Part shown: one piece after another, positions 29,537 through 35,216 of the stretch
How positions within the stretch are numbered: the stretch's first letter is position 1
Layout of the letters: the number at the start of each line of letters is the position of its first letter
The notes under the pieces: generated by a model
The model's database searches: none
Told to the model about the DNA's origin: nothing
The model's input: the letters and a program-made list of their open reading frames with translations, nothing else
Virus record (IMG/VR): IMGVR_UViG_3300010885_018795
Location: 1-35,216 of that record
Strand: one strand, 5' to 3'
From: a virus
Length of the DNA stretch: 35,216 nucleotides
Translations under genes and position numbers: made by a program

Positions 29537-30357
29537 TATAAGTATCCTTTGCCTGCTAGTTTTCCTGCAAGGAAATCTGTTACATTAAAATTCAATTGTT
29601 CAGTTCTACTATATTGTACTGCTAGATCGAGACTAATTGTACAAACAGATGGAACAAAACTATTTCCGTAGTCTTTAATTCCGGCGCCTACCTGAATATA
29701 GTCAACAGTGTCAGGGTATTCCATTTTCCATCCAGTGACTACAACTGGAACATTATCTATCATACTATTGCCAAAGGCAAAAAATCTACAAACAGGTGGA
29801 GGTGCTCCTGCATCTGGATCACTACCCCAACGCATTTTTGTTAGACTGCGTAATAGATGTTGAACTCCTAAAATAATTGCCCCTTCATATTCATTTTGTG
29901 CTGTAAATTTTCCGGACACTGATATCGGTCCAACAGATGAATTTTTATAAGCGTTTGATGTATAATTACTATGGGTAGGAGCAACTGAATTGTATGTTGC
30001 TTGATTGTTCATAGTAACTGTGGGCGTATAAGGAAAAACAATGCCGTTTGTTGCGGCCAACGGGCGGCCGTTAGGACCGCCTGCTGGGCCAGCTCCTAGC
30101 CCGCCGAGATAAGACTTAGGAACCTCAAGGCGAACGCGAAGATCTCTTTGAATCTTTCCACCCCAAGAAATTTCAGCAGGTGCAGATTTTGATTTACCAT
30201 CCGGATTAGGCGGCTTGCGATCCTTGCTACTTGATGCGTCATCAAATCCCGCATCTTGCTCTGCAAGCATTCTAGTTTGCTCAGACCCCTCGTTAGTACC
30301 GTAGTTAAACGATGCGTTTTGTTGAGCTACAATCATCTCGGCAGTAAGTTCGGGCAT
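29536..30357 (-). CDS. Baseplate tail-tube cap / initiator (gp48- or gp54-like)
   Basis: 273 aa. The first ~75 residues are hydrophilic and disordered-looking, with Ser/Asp/Lys/Pro-rich sequence. The core carries IVFPYTPTVTMNNQATYNSV, then APTHSNYTSNAYKNSSVGPI, SVSGKFTAQNEYEGA, MRWGSDPDAGAPPPVCRFFA and VPVVVTGWKMEYPDTVDYI, a pattern I associate with the gp48/gp54 tail-tube-cap proteins of T4-like marine phages; these proteins have a tube-like fold and start tail-tube polymerisation on the baseplate. Which of the two T4 proteins it matches cannot be resolved by eye. It is the first gene of the minus-strand module. AGGA lies 11 nt before the ATG, and a late-type motif lies further upstream. Confidence 0.65.
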   Translation of the reverse strand: MPELTAEMIVAQQNASFNYGTNEGSEQTRMLAEQDAGFDDASSSKDRKPPNPDGKSKSAPAEISWGGKIQRDLRVRLEVPKSYLGGLGAGPAGGPNGRPLAATNGIVFPYTPTVTMNNQATYNSVAPTHSNYTSNAYKNSSVGPISVSGKFTAQNEYEGAIILGVQHLLRSLTKMRWGSDPDAGAPPPVCRFFAFGNSMIDNVPVVVTGWKMEYPDTVDYIQVGAGIKDYGNSFVPSVCTISLDLAVQYSRTEQLNFNVTDFLAGKLAGKGYL

Positions 30358-30378
30358 GTTAGTTTTTTCCTATATACC

Positions 30379-30398
30379 TTATTTACCCTGGTAAATAA
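30379..30398. promoter_or_regulatory. Perfect 9-bp inverted repeat with late-type motif on both strands
   Basis: TTATTTACC-CT-GGTAAATAA is a perfect inverted repeat with 9-bp arms and a 2-bp centre, in the 110-bp divergent region between the late module and gp55. Read on either strand it contains GTAAATAA, close to the T4 late promoter core. On the minus strand, initiation near 30374 would leave a ~17-nt leader with AGGA before the cap gene ATG at 30357. It could be a late promoter, a repressor operator, or both. The site is upstream of the sigma70 -35 box of gp55, so a bound regulator could affect both directions. Confidence 0.5.
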
Positions 30399-30417
30399 AC
30401 TACACACTTAATATCTC

Positions 30418-30445
30418 TTGACTTCTTTGTACTTTATGTTATAAT
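30418..30445 (+). promoter_or_regulatory. Sigma70-type promoter for gp55
   Basis: TTGACT (30418-30423), a 16-bp spacer and a perfect TATAAT (30440-30445). The predicted transcription start is near 30452. This decides the gp55 start codon, because the ATG at 30450 would be at or before the transcript 5' end, whereas the ATG at 30468 lies after GGGAG (30452-30456). Confidence 0.75.
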
Positions 30446-30467
30446 ATTAATGGGAGATTCTATAACA

Positions 30468-31397
30468 ATGACAATACCAACAATAATAACAACAAGAAAA
30501 GTCAAATACCTAAATAACCGCGATTTACTAGCGGAAATCCATAAAAGTAAAATTTCGTTTAGTAGCTTTGCCAAGCAAGAACACAGTCAATACGATCTAA
30601 TCTTAACTAGTTTAGGCAAGATCAATATTAGAACTATTGCTGAAGCAAAACGAAATCGTGCAAAAAGGATCGGTATTGAAACTTTCAATGCGGCAAAAAT
30701 CGCTGGCGATAAGAAAATAAAACTAGCAGATGTAACACCGGACTATAAAACTATTGCAAAACAGGATATAGTTATTCGTATTATGACATTTGAGCACATT
30801 CCGCTTGCTCCGGGTCGAAAGAAAACTACCAAGACTACCGCAGACAGTCATGAAAAGGTAAACTTCCCTCCATTCCAACATTGGAGATTTAATGACGAAG
30901 ATGAATTAGAGTGTGTGGGCAAGAGTCATTGGAAAGGCGGAATTAAAACTGGCAAGTTTAGCAAAGACCACGGTCGCATTACTGAAAACTTAGGCAAGAT
31001 GTATATCAAACTAAGTGAACGGTATGCACAAAGATCTAACTGGCGTGGATATACTTACATCGACGAAATGAAGGGACAGGCTATTCTACAATTAAGTCAG
31101 ATTGGACTACAGTTTGACGAATCAAAATCAGAAAATCCATTTGCCTATTATACCGCGGCCGTTACAAATAGCTTTACTCGTATACTGAACATCGAAAAGA
31201 AAAATCAGAACATTCGAGATGACATGCTAGAGCAAAACGGATTAACTCCAAGTATGACTAGACAAAACAGTCAAGAATTTGCGGAAGAAATTGCCCGCCA
31301 AGCAGAGCTATACAAAAATATGCGCATGCCTAAGAGCGAAGACGAACCTGTCGAAGAAGCAGAAGATTTAGAAGAAACTGGTGAACAAAAGATTTGA
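30468..31397 (+). CDS. 55: Late-transcription sigma factor gp55 with long N-terminal extension
   Basis: 309 aa from the ATG at 30468 (MTIPTIITTRKVKYLNNRD). This start is preferred because the promoter at 30418-30445 would start transcription near 30452 and GGGAG precedes it; an in-frame ATG at 30450 would add six residues. The C-terminal half (~165-265) carries the gp55 sigma-like region: RITENLGKMYIKLSERYAQR, NWRGYTYIDEMKGQAILQL, FDESKSENPFAYYTAAVTN and SFTRILNIEKK, related to sigma region 2. T4 gp55 is 185 aa. Here some 160 extra residues precede this region (YLNNRDLLAEIHKSKISF, KINIRTIAEAKRNRAKR, HIPLAPGRKKT, VNFPPFQHWRF) and match no domain I recognise. The tail is acidic (EDEPVEEAEDLEETGE). 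Role: redirects host RNA polymerase to TATAAATA-type late promoters. Synteny with gp47 and gp46 supports the call. Confidence 0.88.
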   Translation: MTIPTIITTRKVKYLNNRDLLAEIHKSKISFSSFAKQEHSQYDLILTSLGKINIRTIAEAKRNRAKRIGIETFNAAKIAGDKKIKLADVTPDYKTIAKQDIVIRIMTFEHIPLAPGRKKTTKTTADSHEKVNFPPFQHWRFNDEDELECVGKSHWKGGIKTGKFSKDHGRITENLGKMYIKLSERYAQRSNWRGYTYIDEMKGQAILQLSQIGLQFDESKSENPFAYYTAAVTNSFTRILNIEKKNQNIRDDMLEQNGLTPSMTRQNSQEFAEEIARQAELYKNMRMPKSEDEPVEEAEDLEETGEQKI

Positions 31398-31422
31398 TTT
31401 ATCAATTTGTTTCTGCTATAAT
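31394..31422 (+). promoter_or_regulatory. Sigma70-type promoter for the gp47-gp46 operon
   Basis: TTGATT (31394-31399), a 17-bp spacer and a perfect TATAAT (31417-31422). The -35 box overlaps the gp55 stop codon (31395-31397). Initiation is predicted near 31429, just before AGGAGA (31430-31435) and the gp47 ATG at 31441. The leader would be only about 12 nt, so the Shine-Dalgarno would lie almost at the 5' end. Confidence 0.72.
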
Positions 31423-31440
31423 AAACGACAGGAGAACTGA

Positions 31441-32454
31441 ATGAGTCTATTCAAGAAAGTAGCGTGTTTTACCGATATACATTTTGGTTTAAAGTCTAAC
31501 AGCCTTGTGCATAACAAGGACTGTGAGGAATTTGTAGATTGGTTTATTGAAACTGCCAAGAAAGAAGAGTGTGAATCAGCAATCTTCCTCGGTGATTGGC
31601 ATCACAACCGTAACTCAATTAACTTGATTACGCTAGATACCAGTATTAGGTGCTTGGAAAAGCTAGGTGCGGCATTTGAACAGTTCTTTTGGTTCCCAGG
31701 AAATCACGATTTATTCTACAAGGACAAGCGTGACATTCATTCTAGTGCCTTTGGTCGGCACATTCCAGGAGTCACGGTTGTAGATCGTGTTACAACTCTT
31801 GATGATGTTACCCTAGTTCCTTGGTTAGTAGGCGATGAATGGAAGACCATCAGTCAAACCAAGAGCAAGTACATGTTCGGTCACTTTGAATTACCGCTGT
31901 TCTATATGAACGCAATGGTACAAATGCCCGATCACGGAGAACTGCAAACATCACATTTCCAACACCAGGATTATGTGTTTAGCGGACACTTTCATAAACG
32001 CCAATCAAGAGACAAAGTACATTACATAGGTAATGCATTCCCCCATAACTTTGCAGATACTTGGGATGACAAACGCGGTATGATGACTTTAGAATGGAGT
32101 GGCGAACCTCAATATATTGATTGGGATAACTGTCCTAAGTTTCGTACAATTAAACTAAGCAAGTTAATTGACGAAAAAGATGATGTTATGAAATCTAAAA
32201 TGTACTTAAAGGTGCATTTGGATATTGATATTAGTTACGAAGAGGCTAATTTTTTAAAAGAAACATTTATCGGCGAATATGATATTCGAGAAATGAGCCT
32301 AATACAAGAAAAAAATAATATCGAAGGGGTCGTAGACGACAACCCCGATGCTAAATTTGAATCAGTAGATCAAATCGTTACAGAGCAACTGGTTAATATC
32401 GAATCAGACGCATTTGATCAAAAACTATTACTGGATATCTATCACGGATTATGA
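31441..32454 (+). CDS. 47: Recombination endonuclease subunit gp47 (Mre11/SbcD-like)
   Basis: 337 aa, about T4 size. It has the calcineurin-like metallophosphoesterase motifs in order: D12 and H14 in TDIHFG, D52 in LGDWHHN, N88-H89-D90 in PGNHD, H148 in FGHFELP, and H183/H185 in SGHFHK. These would bind two metal ions (Mn2+ in the family). With gp46 it forms the nuclease-ATPase that resects DNA ends for recombination-dependent replication and takes part in host DNA breakdown in T4. AGGAGA precedes the ATG by 5 nt. The gene ends in a 4-nt ATGA overlap with gp46, favouring equimolar synthesis of the two subunits. The last ~80 residues, after the nuclease domain, probably carry the gp46-binding region. 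Confidence 0.96.
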   Translation: MSLFKKVACFTDIHFGLKSNSLVHNKDCEEFVDWFIETAKKEECESAIFLGDWHHNRNSINLITLDTSIRCLEKLGAAFEQFFWFPGNHDLFYKDKRDIHSSAFGRHIPGVTVVDRVTTLDDVTLVPWLVGDEWKTISQTKSKYMFGHFELPLFYMNAMVQMPDHGELQTSHFQHQDYVFSGHFHKRQSRDKVHYIGNAFPHNFADTWDDKRGMMTLEWSGEPQYIDWDNCPKFRTIKLSKLIDEKDDVMKSKMYLKVHLDIDISYEEANFLKETFIGEYDIREMSLIQEKNNIEGVVDDNPDAKFESVDQIVTEQLVNIESDAFDQKLLLDIYHGL

Positions 32455-34244
32455 CATTTAACATTAAAGACATTACTGTAAAAAACTTTTTAAGTGTTGG
32501 CAATCAAACACAAGCAGTAGATTTTAGTAAAGAACATCTTACGCTGGTACTAGGAGAGAACCTAGATCTGGGCGGGGACGATAACGGAAGCCGTAACGGC
32601 ACAGGAAAAACTACAATCGTTAACGCATTAAGCTATTCTTTATACGGGCAAGCCCTTACAAATATTCGAAAAGAAAACTTAATTAACAAGACCAACGGCA
32701 AAGGTATGTTGGTTACAGTTGAGTTTGAGAAAGACGGTGTAGGATATCGCATCGAGCGGGGTCGTAAACCTAATATCCTTAAACTGTACATTAATAATCA
32801 AGAGCAAAAAACCGACGAAACTGCCGAAGATGATAGCCAGGGCGATAGCCGCGAAACACAAAAATTCATTGATCAATTGCTAGGTATGAGCCATATGATG
32901 TTTAAGCATTTGGTTGCATTAAACACATATACTGAACCTTTTTTGGGTCTTAAAGCGGCGGATCAACGTGAGATCATTGAGCAACTATTAGGCATAACTC
33001 TGCTTTCAGAGAAGGCAGAGAACCTTAAAATTCAAATGAAGGAAACAAAAGATGCTATTACAGCAGAAAATTTCCGAATTGAAGGTGTAAAAACAGCTAA
33101 CGAAAACGTTCAAAAGAGCATCAATAGCCTAGGAATTAAAAGTTCAGCGTGGAATAATAAACAACAATTAGATGTCGAGAACCTAGGCAAAGCTATTATG
33201 AAGCTAGCTGGTGTTGAAATCGATACAGAGCTGGCCGCCCATGCACAACTTAAAGCATGGAACGAAAGTAATAGTAAAATAAGAGAGCTAACTAAACAAC
33301 GTGCTACTTTAGAAGCCGCTACAAGCCAAGCAGAAAAAAGTCTAGTAAAATATACAAAAGAACTCGAAAGTCTAGCAAACAAGACATGCCATGCATGTGC
33401 TCAAGAGTTGCACGATCATAAGCACGAAGAAATGACTGCTGAGGCAAATAAGTACCTGGTAGAAGCCAACCTGTACTATAATAAGGTTAAAGCTGATTTA
33501 GATCTAGTTCAAACAGGATTAAAAGAGATAGGCAACTTGCCTAAACCGCCAGCAACCTTTTACGACACAGAAGCAGAAGCACTAGGGCATAAAAATAATT
33601 TAGATAGTCTCGAACAAAATCTAGAGCTTAAGGCTACAGAGTTTAATCCGTATGAAGAACAAATTGAAGAGTTAAAGAAAACAGCCCTTCAAGAAGTTAC
33701 TTGGGACACAATCAACGAACTTACTCGAATTAAAGAACATCAAGAGTTCTTGTATAAGCTGTTAACTAACAAAGATAGTTTTATCCGTAAAAAGATTATT
33801 GATCAAAACCTAACATACCTAAATAAACGCTTGAGCTATTACATTGATAAAATTGGTCTACCACATGCTGTAGTTTTCCAAAACGATCTCACTGTTCAAA
33901 TTACTCAGTTAGGGCAAGAACTAGACTTTGACAATTTGAGCAGAGGCGAACGAAATAGATTAATTCTAGGATTGAGCTGGGCATTCCGAGACGTGTGGGA
34001 AAACTTGTATCAACATGTTAACTTACTATTCATAGACGAGTTAATCGATGCTGGAATGGATGCGGCAGGTGTAGAAGCAGGTCTTGCTATTTTAAAGAAA
34101 ATGGCGCGAGAGCGTAACAAGAATATCTTTTTGATCAGTCATAAGGATGAGTTAGTAGGCAGGGTGAATAACGTGTTGCACGTAATTAAAGAAAACGGAT
34201 TTACCAGTTACTCAAACGATGTCGACTACGTAGAGGCGCAATGA
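32451..34244 (+). CDS. 46: Recombination endonuclease ATPase subunit gp46 (Rad50/SbcC-like)
   Basis: 597 aa. SMC/Rad50-type ABC ATPase with split nucleotide-binding lobes. The Walker A is GSRNGTGKTT (K53). A coiled coil enters and returns around a zinc hook CHAC (C313 and C316). The ABC signature is LSRGERNRL (S497), Walker B is LLFIDELID (D529, E530), and the H-loop is ISHKDE (H564). The coiled-coil arms are short (roughly 150-200 residues each side), as usual for phage versions. The protein dimerises on DNA and controls the gp47 nuclease by ATP binding. It is translated from an ATGA overlap with gp47 and overlaps the following small gene the same way. No key residue is missing. Confidence 0.96.
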   Translation: MTFNIKDITVKNFLSVGNQTQAVDFSKEHLTLVLGENLDLGGDDNGSRNGTGKTTIVNALSYSLYGQALTNIRKENLINKTNGKGMLVTVEFEKDGVGYRIERGRKPNILKLYINNQEQKTDETAEDDSQGDSRETQKFIDQLLGMSHMMFKHLVALNTYTEPFLGLKAADQREIIEQLLGITLLSEKAENLKIQMKETKDAITAENFRIEGVKTANENVQKSINSLGIKSSAWNNKQQLDVENLGKAIMKLAGVEIDTELAAHAQLKAWNESNSKIRELTKQRATLEAATSQAEKSLVKYTKELESLANKTCHACAQELHDHKHEEMTAEANKYLVEANLYYNKVKADLDLVQTGLKEIGNLPKPPATFYDTEAEALGHKNNLDSLEQNLELKATEFNPYEEQIEELKKTALQEVTWDTINELTRIKEHQEFLYKLLTNKDSFIRKKIIDQNLTYLNKRLSYYIDKIGLPHAVVFQNDLTVQITQLGQELDFDNLSRGERNRLILGLSWAFRDVWENLYQHVNLLFIDELIDAGMDAAGVEAGLAILKKMARERNKNIFLISHKDELVGRVNNVLHVIKENGFTSYSNDVDYVEAQ

Positions 34245-34477
34245 TAAACAAGTACGAAGAGCTACATCAACGGTTTATGGATTCTTTTGTGCAATATCAC
34301 AATATCAAAACCGCATGGACTCTTCGAAGGTCTCAAGAAAAAACGATTGCTTTACGAAAAACATTAAGTACGATGCGACAGCTGATGACCGAGATGCGTG
34401 AAGTGGCTAAGAAACTACAAGTAGCAGAGACACAGCGTAAGCAAGAAATAAAGAAACAAAAAGGAGTCTCTAAATGA
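34241..34477 (+). CDS. Small coiled-coil protein of unknown function
   Basis: 78 aa, charged and helical, with Leu/Met heptad-like spacing in the second half (LRKTLSTMRQLMTEMREVAK, then a Lys/Gln-rich end). No recognised domain, signal peptide or membrane segment. It starts in a 4-nt ATGA overlap with gp46 and itself overlaps the next gene by ATGA, so it is clearly part of the recombination operon. Position alone hints at a DNA-metabolism accessory role (T4 also has small genes between 46 and 45), but sequence similarity to those was not established. Confidence 0.8.
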   Translation: MINKYEELHQRFMDSFVQYHNIKTAWTLRRSQEKTIALRKTLSTMRQLMTEMREVAKKLQVAETQRKQEIKKQKGVSK

Positions 34478-34668
34478 GCGCAACAATTCAAGCAATTAAA
34501 GATGCTGTTACAGCATGGGAAGCAGAAGATACAAAATTTGAAAGCGGCAACAATGCGGCCGGTACACGATCACGCAAAGCTCTAGCAGAGCTAGGCAAGC
34601 TAATCAAAGCTCGCCGTAACGAAATCACAGCAACCAAGAATGCCCGCAAGGAAGCCAAGACTGCTTAA
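34474..34668 (+). CDS. Histone Hc1-like small basic protein
   Basis: 64 aa, Ala/Lys/Arg/Glu-rich and helical. The central part (SGNNAAGTRSRKALAELGKL) resembles the conserved GNKAAAQRVR segment of Hc1-type bacterial histone-like proteins (Pfam Hc1 family, as in Chlamydia), and the C-terminus is basic (NARKEAKTA). A role in DNA binding or compaction is inferred from this resemblance, which I recall from the family and have not aligned formally. AAGGAG precedes the ATG, and the start overlaps the preceding stop by ATGA. Its place in the replication/recombination operon fits a nucleoid-type or single-strand-handling accessory. An alternative is an unrelated basic helical protein. Confidence 0.6.
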   Translation: MSATIQAIKDAVTAWEAEDTKFESGNNAAGTRSRKALAELGKLIKARRNEITATKNARKEAKTA

Positions 34669-35096
34669 TGTCTTGGACTTATCAAGGTACTGTCATTGAA
34701 CAACTACCCGAGGACTGTGTTGGATTTGTTTATCTTATCACTAACACCGTCACGGGGCGCATGTATATTGGCAAAAAATTAGCAAAGTTTAGTAAAACGA
34801 CCTACAAGACTGTAAAGTTAAAGAACGGCAACAAGAAGAAAAAGAAAATACGTAGTAAAATTGACAGCGACTGGCAAGAATATTACGGATCTAACTTAGA
34901 ATTAAACACAGACGTTTTAAAATTAGGCAAAGAACAATTCACGCGAGAGATCCTGCATTATTGCAAAAGCAAAGCAGTATGCTCTTACATCGAGGCCCTT
35001 GAACAATTCAACCGCAAAGTATTAGAATCAGCAGATTACTATAACGGACAAATCTCAGTCCGTGTCCATGGCTCTCACATAATCAACAAAATCTAG
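34668..35096 (+). CDS. GIY-YIG nuclease-domain protein (SegE-like)
   Basis: 142 aa. The GIY-YIG core is seen as GFVYLITNTVTGRMYIGKK (Y22; Y33-I34-G35), followed by a Lys-rich insertion (~45-62) and DSDWQEYYGSN. The likely catalytic glutamate is in SYIEALEQF (E109 or E112). It resembles the free-standing GIY-YIG proteins of T4-like phages annotated as SegE-like. Unlike typical Seg homing enzymes it has no obvious extra DNA-binding domain and is short. It shares one base with the preceding stop (TAATG), so it is co-translated with the operon, which suggests a resident function more than a recent insertion. It could be a homing endonuclease, a repair nuclease, or an exclusion nuclease. Confidence 0.75.
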   Translation: MSWTYQGTVIEQLPEDCVGFVYLITNTVTGRMYIGKKLAKFSKTTYKTVKLKNGNKKKKKIRSKIDSDWQEYYGSNLELNTDVLKLGKEQFTREILHYCKSKAVCSYIEALEQFNRKVLESADYYNGQISVRVHGSHIINKI

Positions 35097-35216
35097 GCTC
35101 AGTCTTACAGGATATGCTCGCACCGGCTTAAATCGGGTGCCTAGCGACAACCGGATAATAACGGGGACGGAAGCCTCTGCGCTGTACAGAGCACTTATCA
35201 ACCATCCTTAACAGGA
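35097..35216 (+). promoter_or_regulatory. Structured non-coding segment, probable 5' leader of the next gene
   Basis: No open frame longer than a few codons. It is visibly more GC-rich than the surrounding genes. Hairpin 1: GCACC (35120-35124) pairs with GGTGC (35136-35140), extended by GCT (35116-35118) with AGC (35043+100 = 35143-35145). Hairpin 2: CTCTG (35175-35179) with CAGAG (35187-35191), within a near-palindrome centred on CTGTACAG. Between them is ACGGGGACGGAAG. The window ends in TAACAGGA, a likely Shine-Dalgarno, so a gene probably starts just beyond the edge; by T4 order it might be the sliding clamp gp45. No U-tract follows the hairpins, which argues against an intrinsic terminator. 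Confidence 0.5.

Noticed and set aside
30450-30467. Upstream in-frame ATG for gp55
   Set aside because: The predicted transcript starts near 30452, and GGGAG lies downstream of this ATG, so the ATG at 30468 is the better start.
31394-31405. Small palindrome TTGATTTATCAA as an operator before gp47
   Set aside because: The arms are only 5 bp in AT-rich DNA and coincide with the -35 box and stop codon; not distinguishable from chance.
33110-33382. 90-codon minus-strand open frame inside gp46
   Set aside because: Antisense to the gp46 coiled coil; hydrophobic composition is a by-product of reading Lys/Glu/Ala-rich codons in reverse. No start signal.
35109-35131. Five-codon mini-frame (ATG CTC GCA CCG GCT TAA) as a leader peptide
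   Set aside because: AGGA is only one base from the ATG, too close for efficient initiation, and the codons overlap hairpin 1. Chance occurrence is more likely.
35120-35191. Intrinsic terminator after the GIY-YIG gene
   Set aside because: Both hairpins lack a following run of T residues, and the segment ends in a Shine-Dalgarno-like sequence, favouring a leader role.
35097-35216. tRNA or tmRNA in the terminal non-coding segment
   Set aside because: No TTCGAAT-type T-loop, no acceptor stem pairing and no CCA end could be found.
1-35216. CRISPR array, insertion sequence, transposase or integrase
   Set aside because: No regularly spaced direct repeats, terminal inverted repeats with a transposase, or recombinase motifs were seen on either strand.

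Overview
This window is part of a T4-like myovirus genome (Caudoviricetes). The evidence is an ordered set of baseplate proteins with T4 counterparts (gp48/54-like, gp53, a hub protein, gp5, gp25, gp6, a gp7-like protein, then fibres) and a divergent block with the T4 order gp55 - gp47 - gp46. The DNA is AT-rich, has almost no intergenic space, and its structural proteins are far longer than those of T4. This style is familiar from aquatic T4-like phages such as cyanophages and pelagiphages. No photosynthesis gene, tRNA or other host-specific marker is visible, so the host cannot be named.

Layout. Positions 1-30357 are one minus-strand late module. Read in its own 5' to 3' direction it encodes a tail-tube-cap-like protein, gp53, a 1102-aa putative hub protein, a gp5-like spike with a C-terminal lambda-R-like lytic transglycosylase domain, gp25, gp6 (1129 aa), a giant 4699-aa gp7-like baseplate protein, a collagen-repeat fibre (870 aa), a 222-aa structural-type protein, a tail-collar fibre (591 aa), and a second fibre with a paralogous N-terminus that runs off the left edge. 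Positions 30358-30467 are a divergent control region. Positions 30468-35096 are a plus-strand module: late sigma factor gp55, the recombination nuclease pair gp47/gp46, a small coiled-coil protein, a small Hc1-histone-like protein and a GIY-YIG protein. The last 120 bases are a structured, non-coding segment that ends in a Shine-Dalgarno-like sequence, probably the leader of a gene just outside the window.

Regulation. The plus-strand module has two near-consensus sigma70 promoters, before gp55 and before gp47, with 16- and 17-bp spacers. On the minus strand, the three gaps longer than 30 bp (before the cap gene, gp6 and the 222-aa gene) each hold an ATAAATA/GTAAATA motif resembling the T4 late promoter TATAAATA. 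Other minus-strand junctions are 17 bp or shorter and appear translationally coupled. A coherent reading is that host-type promoters express gp55, and gp55 then directs RNA polymerase to the late motifs of the baseplate and fibre module.

Most interesting. The 14.1-kb giant gene contains seven FG-GAP-type repeats, predicting an integrin-like seven-bladed beta-propeller, plus two chitin-binding-like W/Y modules and a degenerate cupredoxin-like module. The neighbouring fibre carries a cupredoxin-like module that keeps a plausible copper ligand set. The spike has its muralytic domain after the beta-helix instead of before it as in T4, and of the lambda R type. The late sigma factor has a long uncharacterised N-terminal extension.
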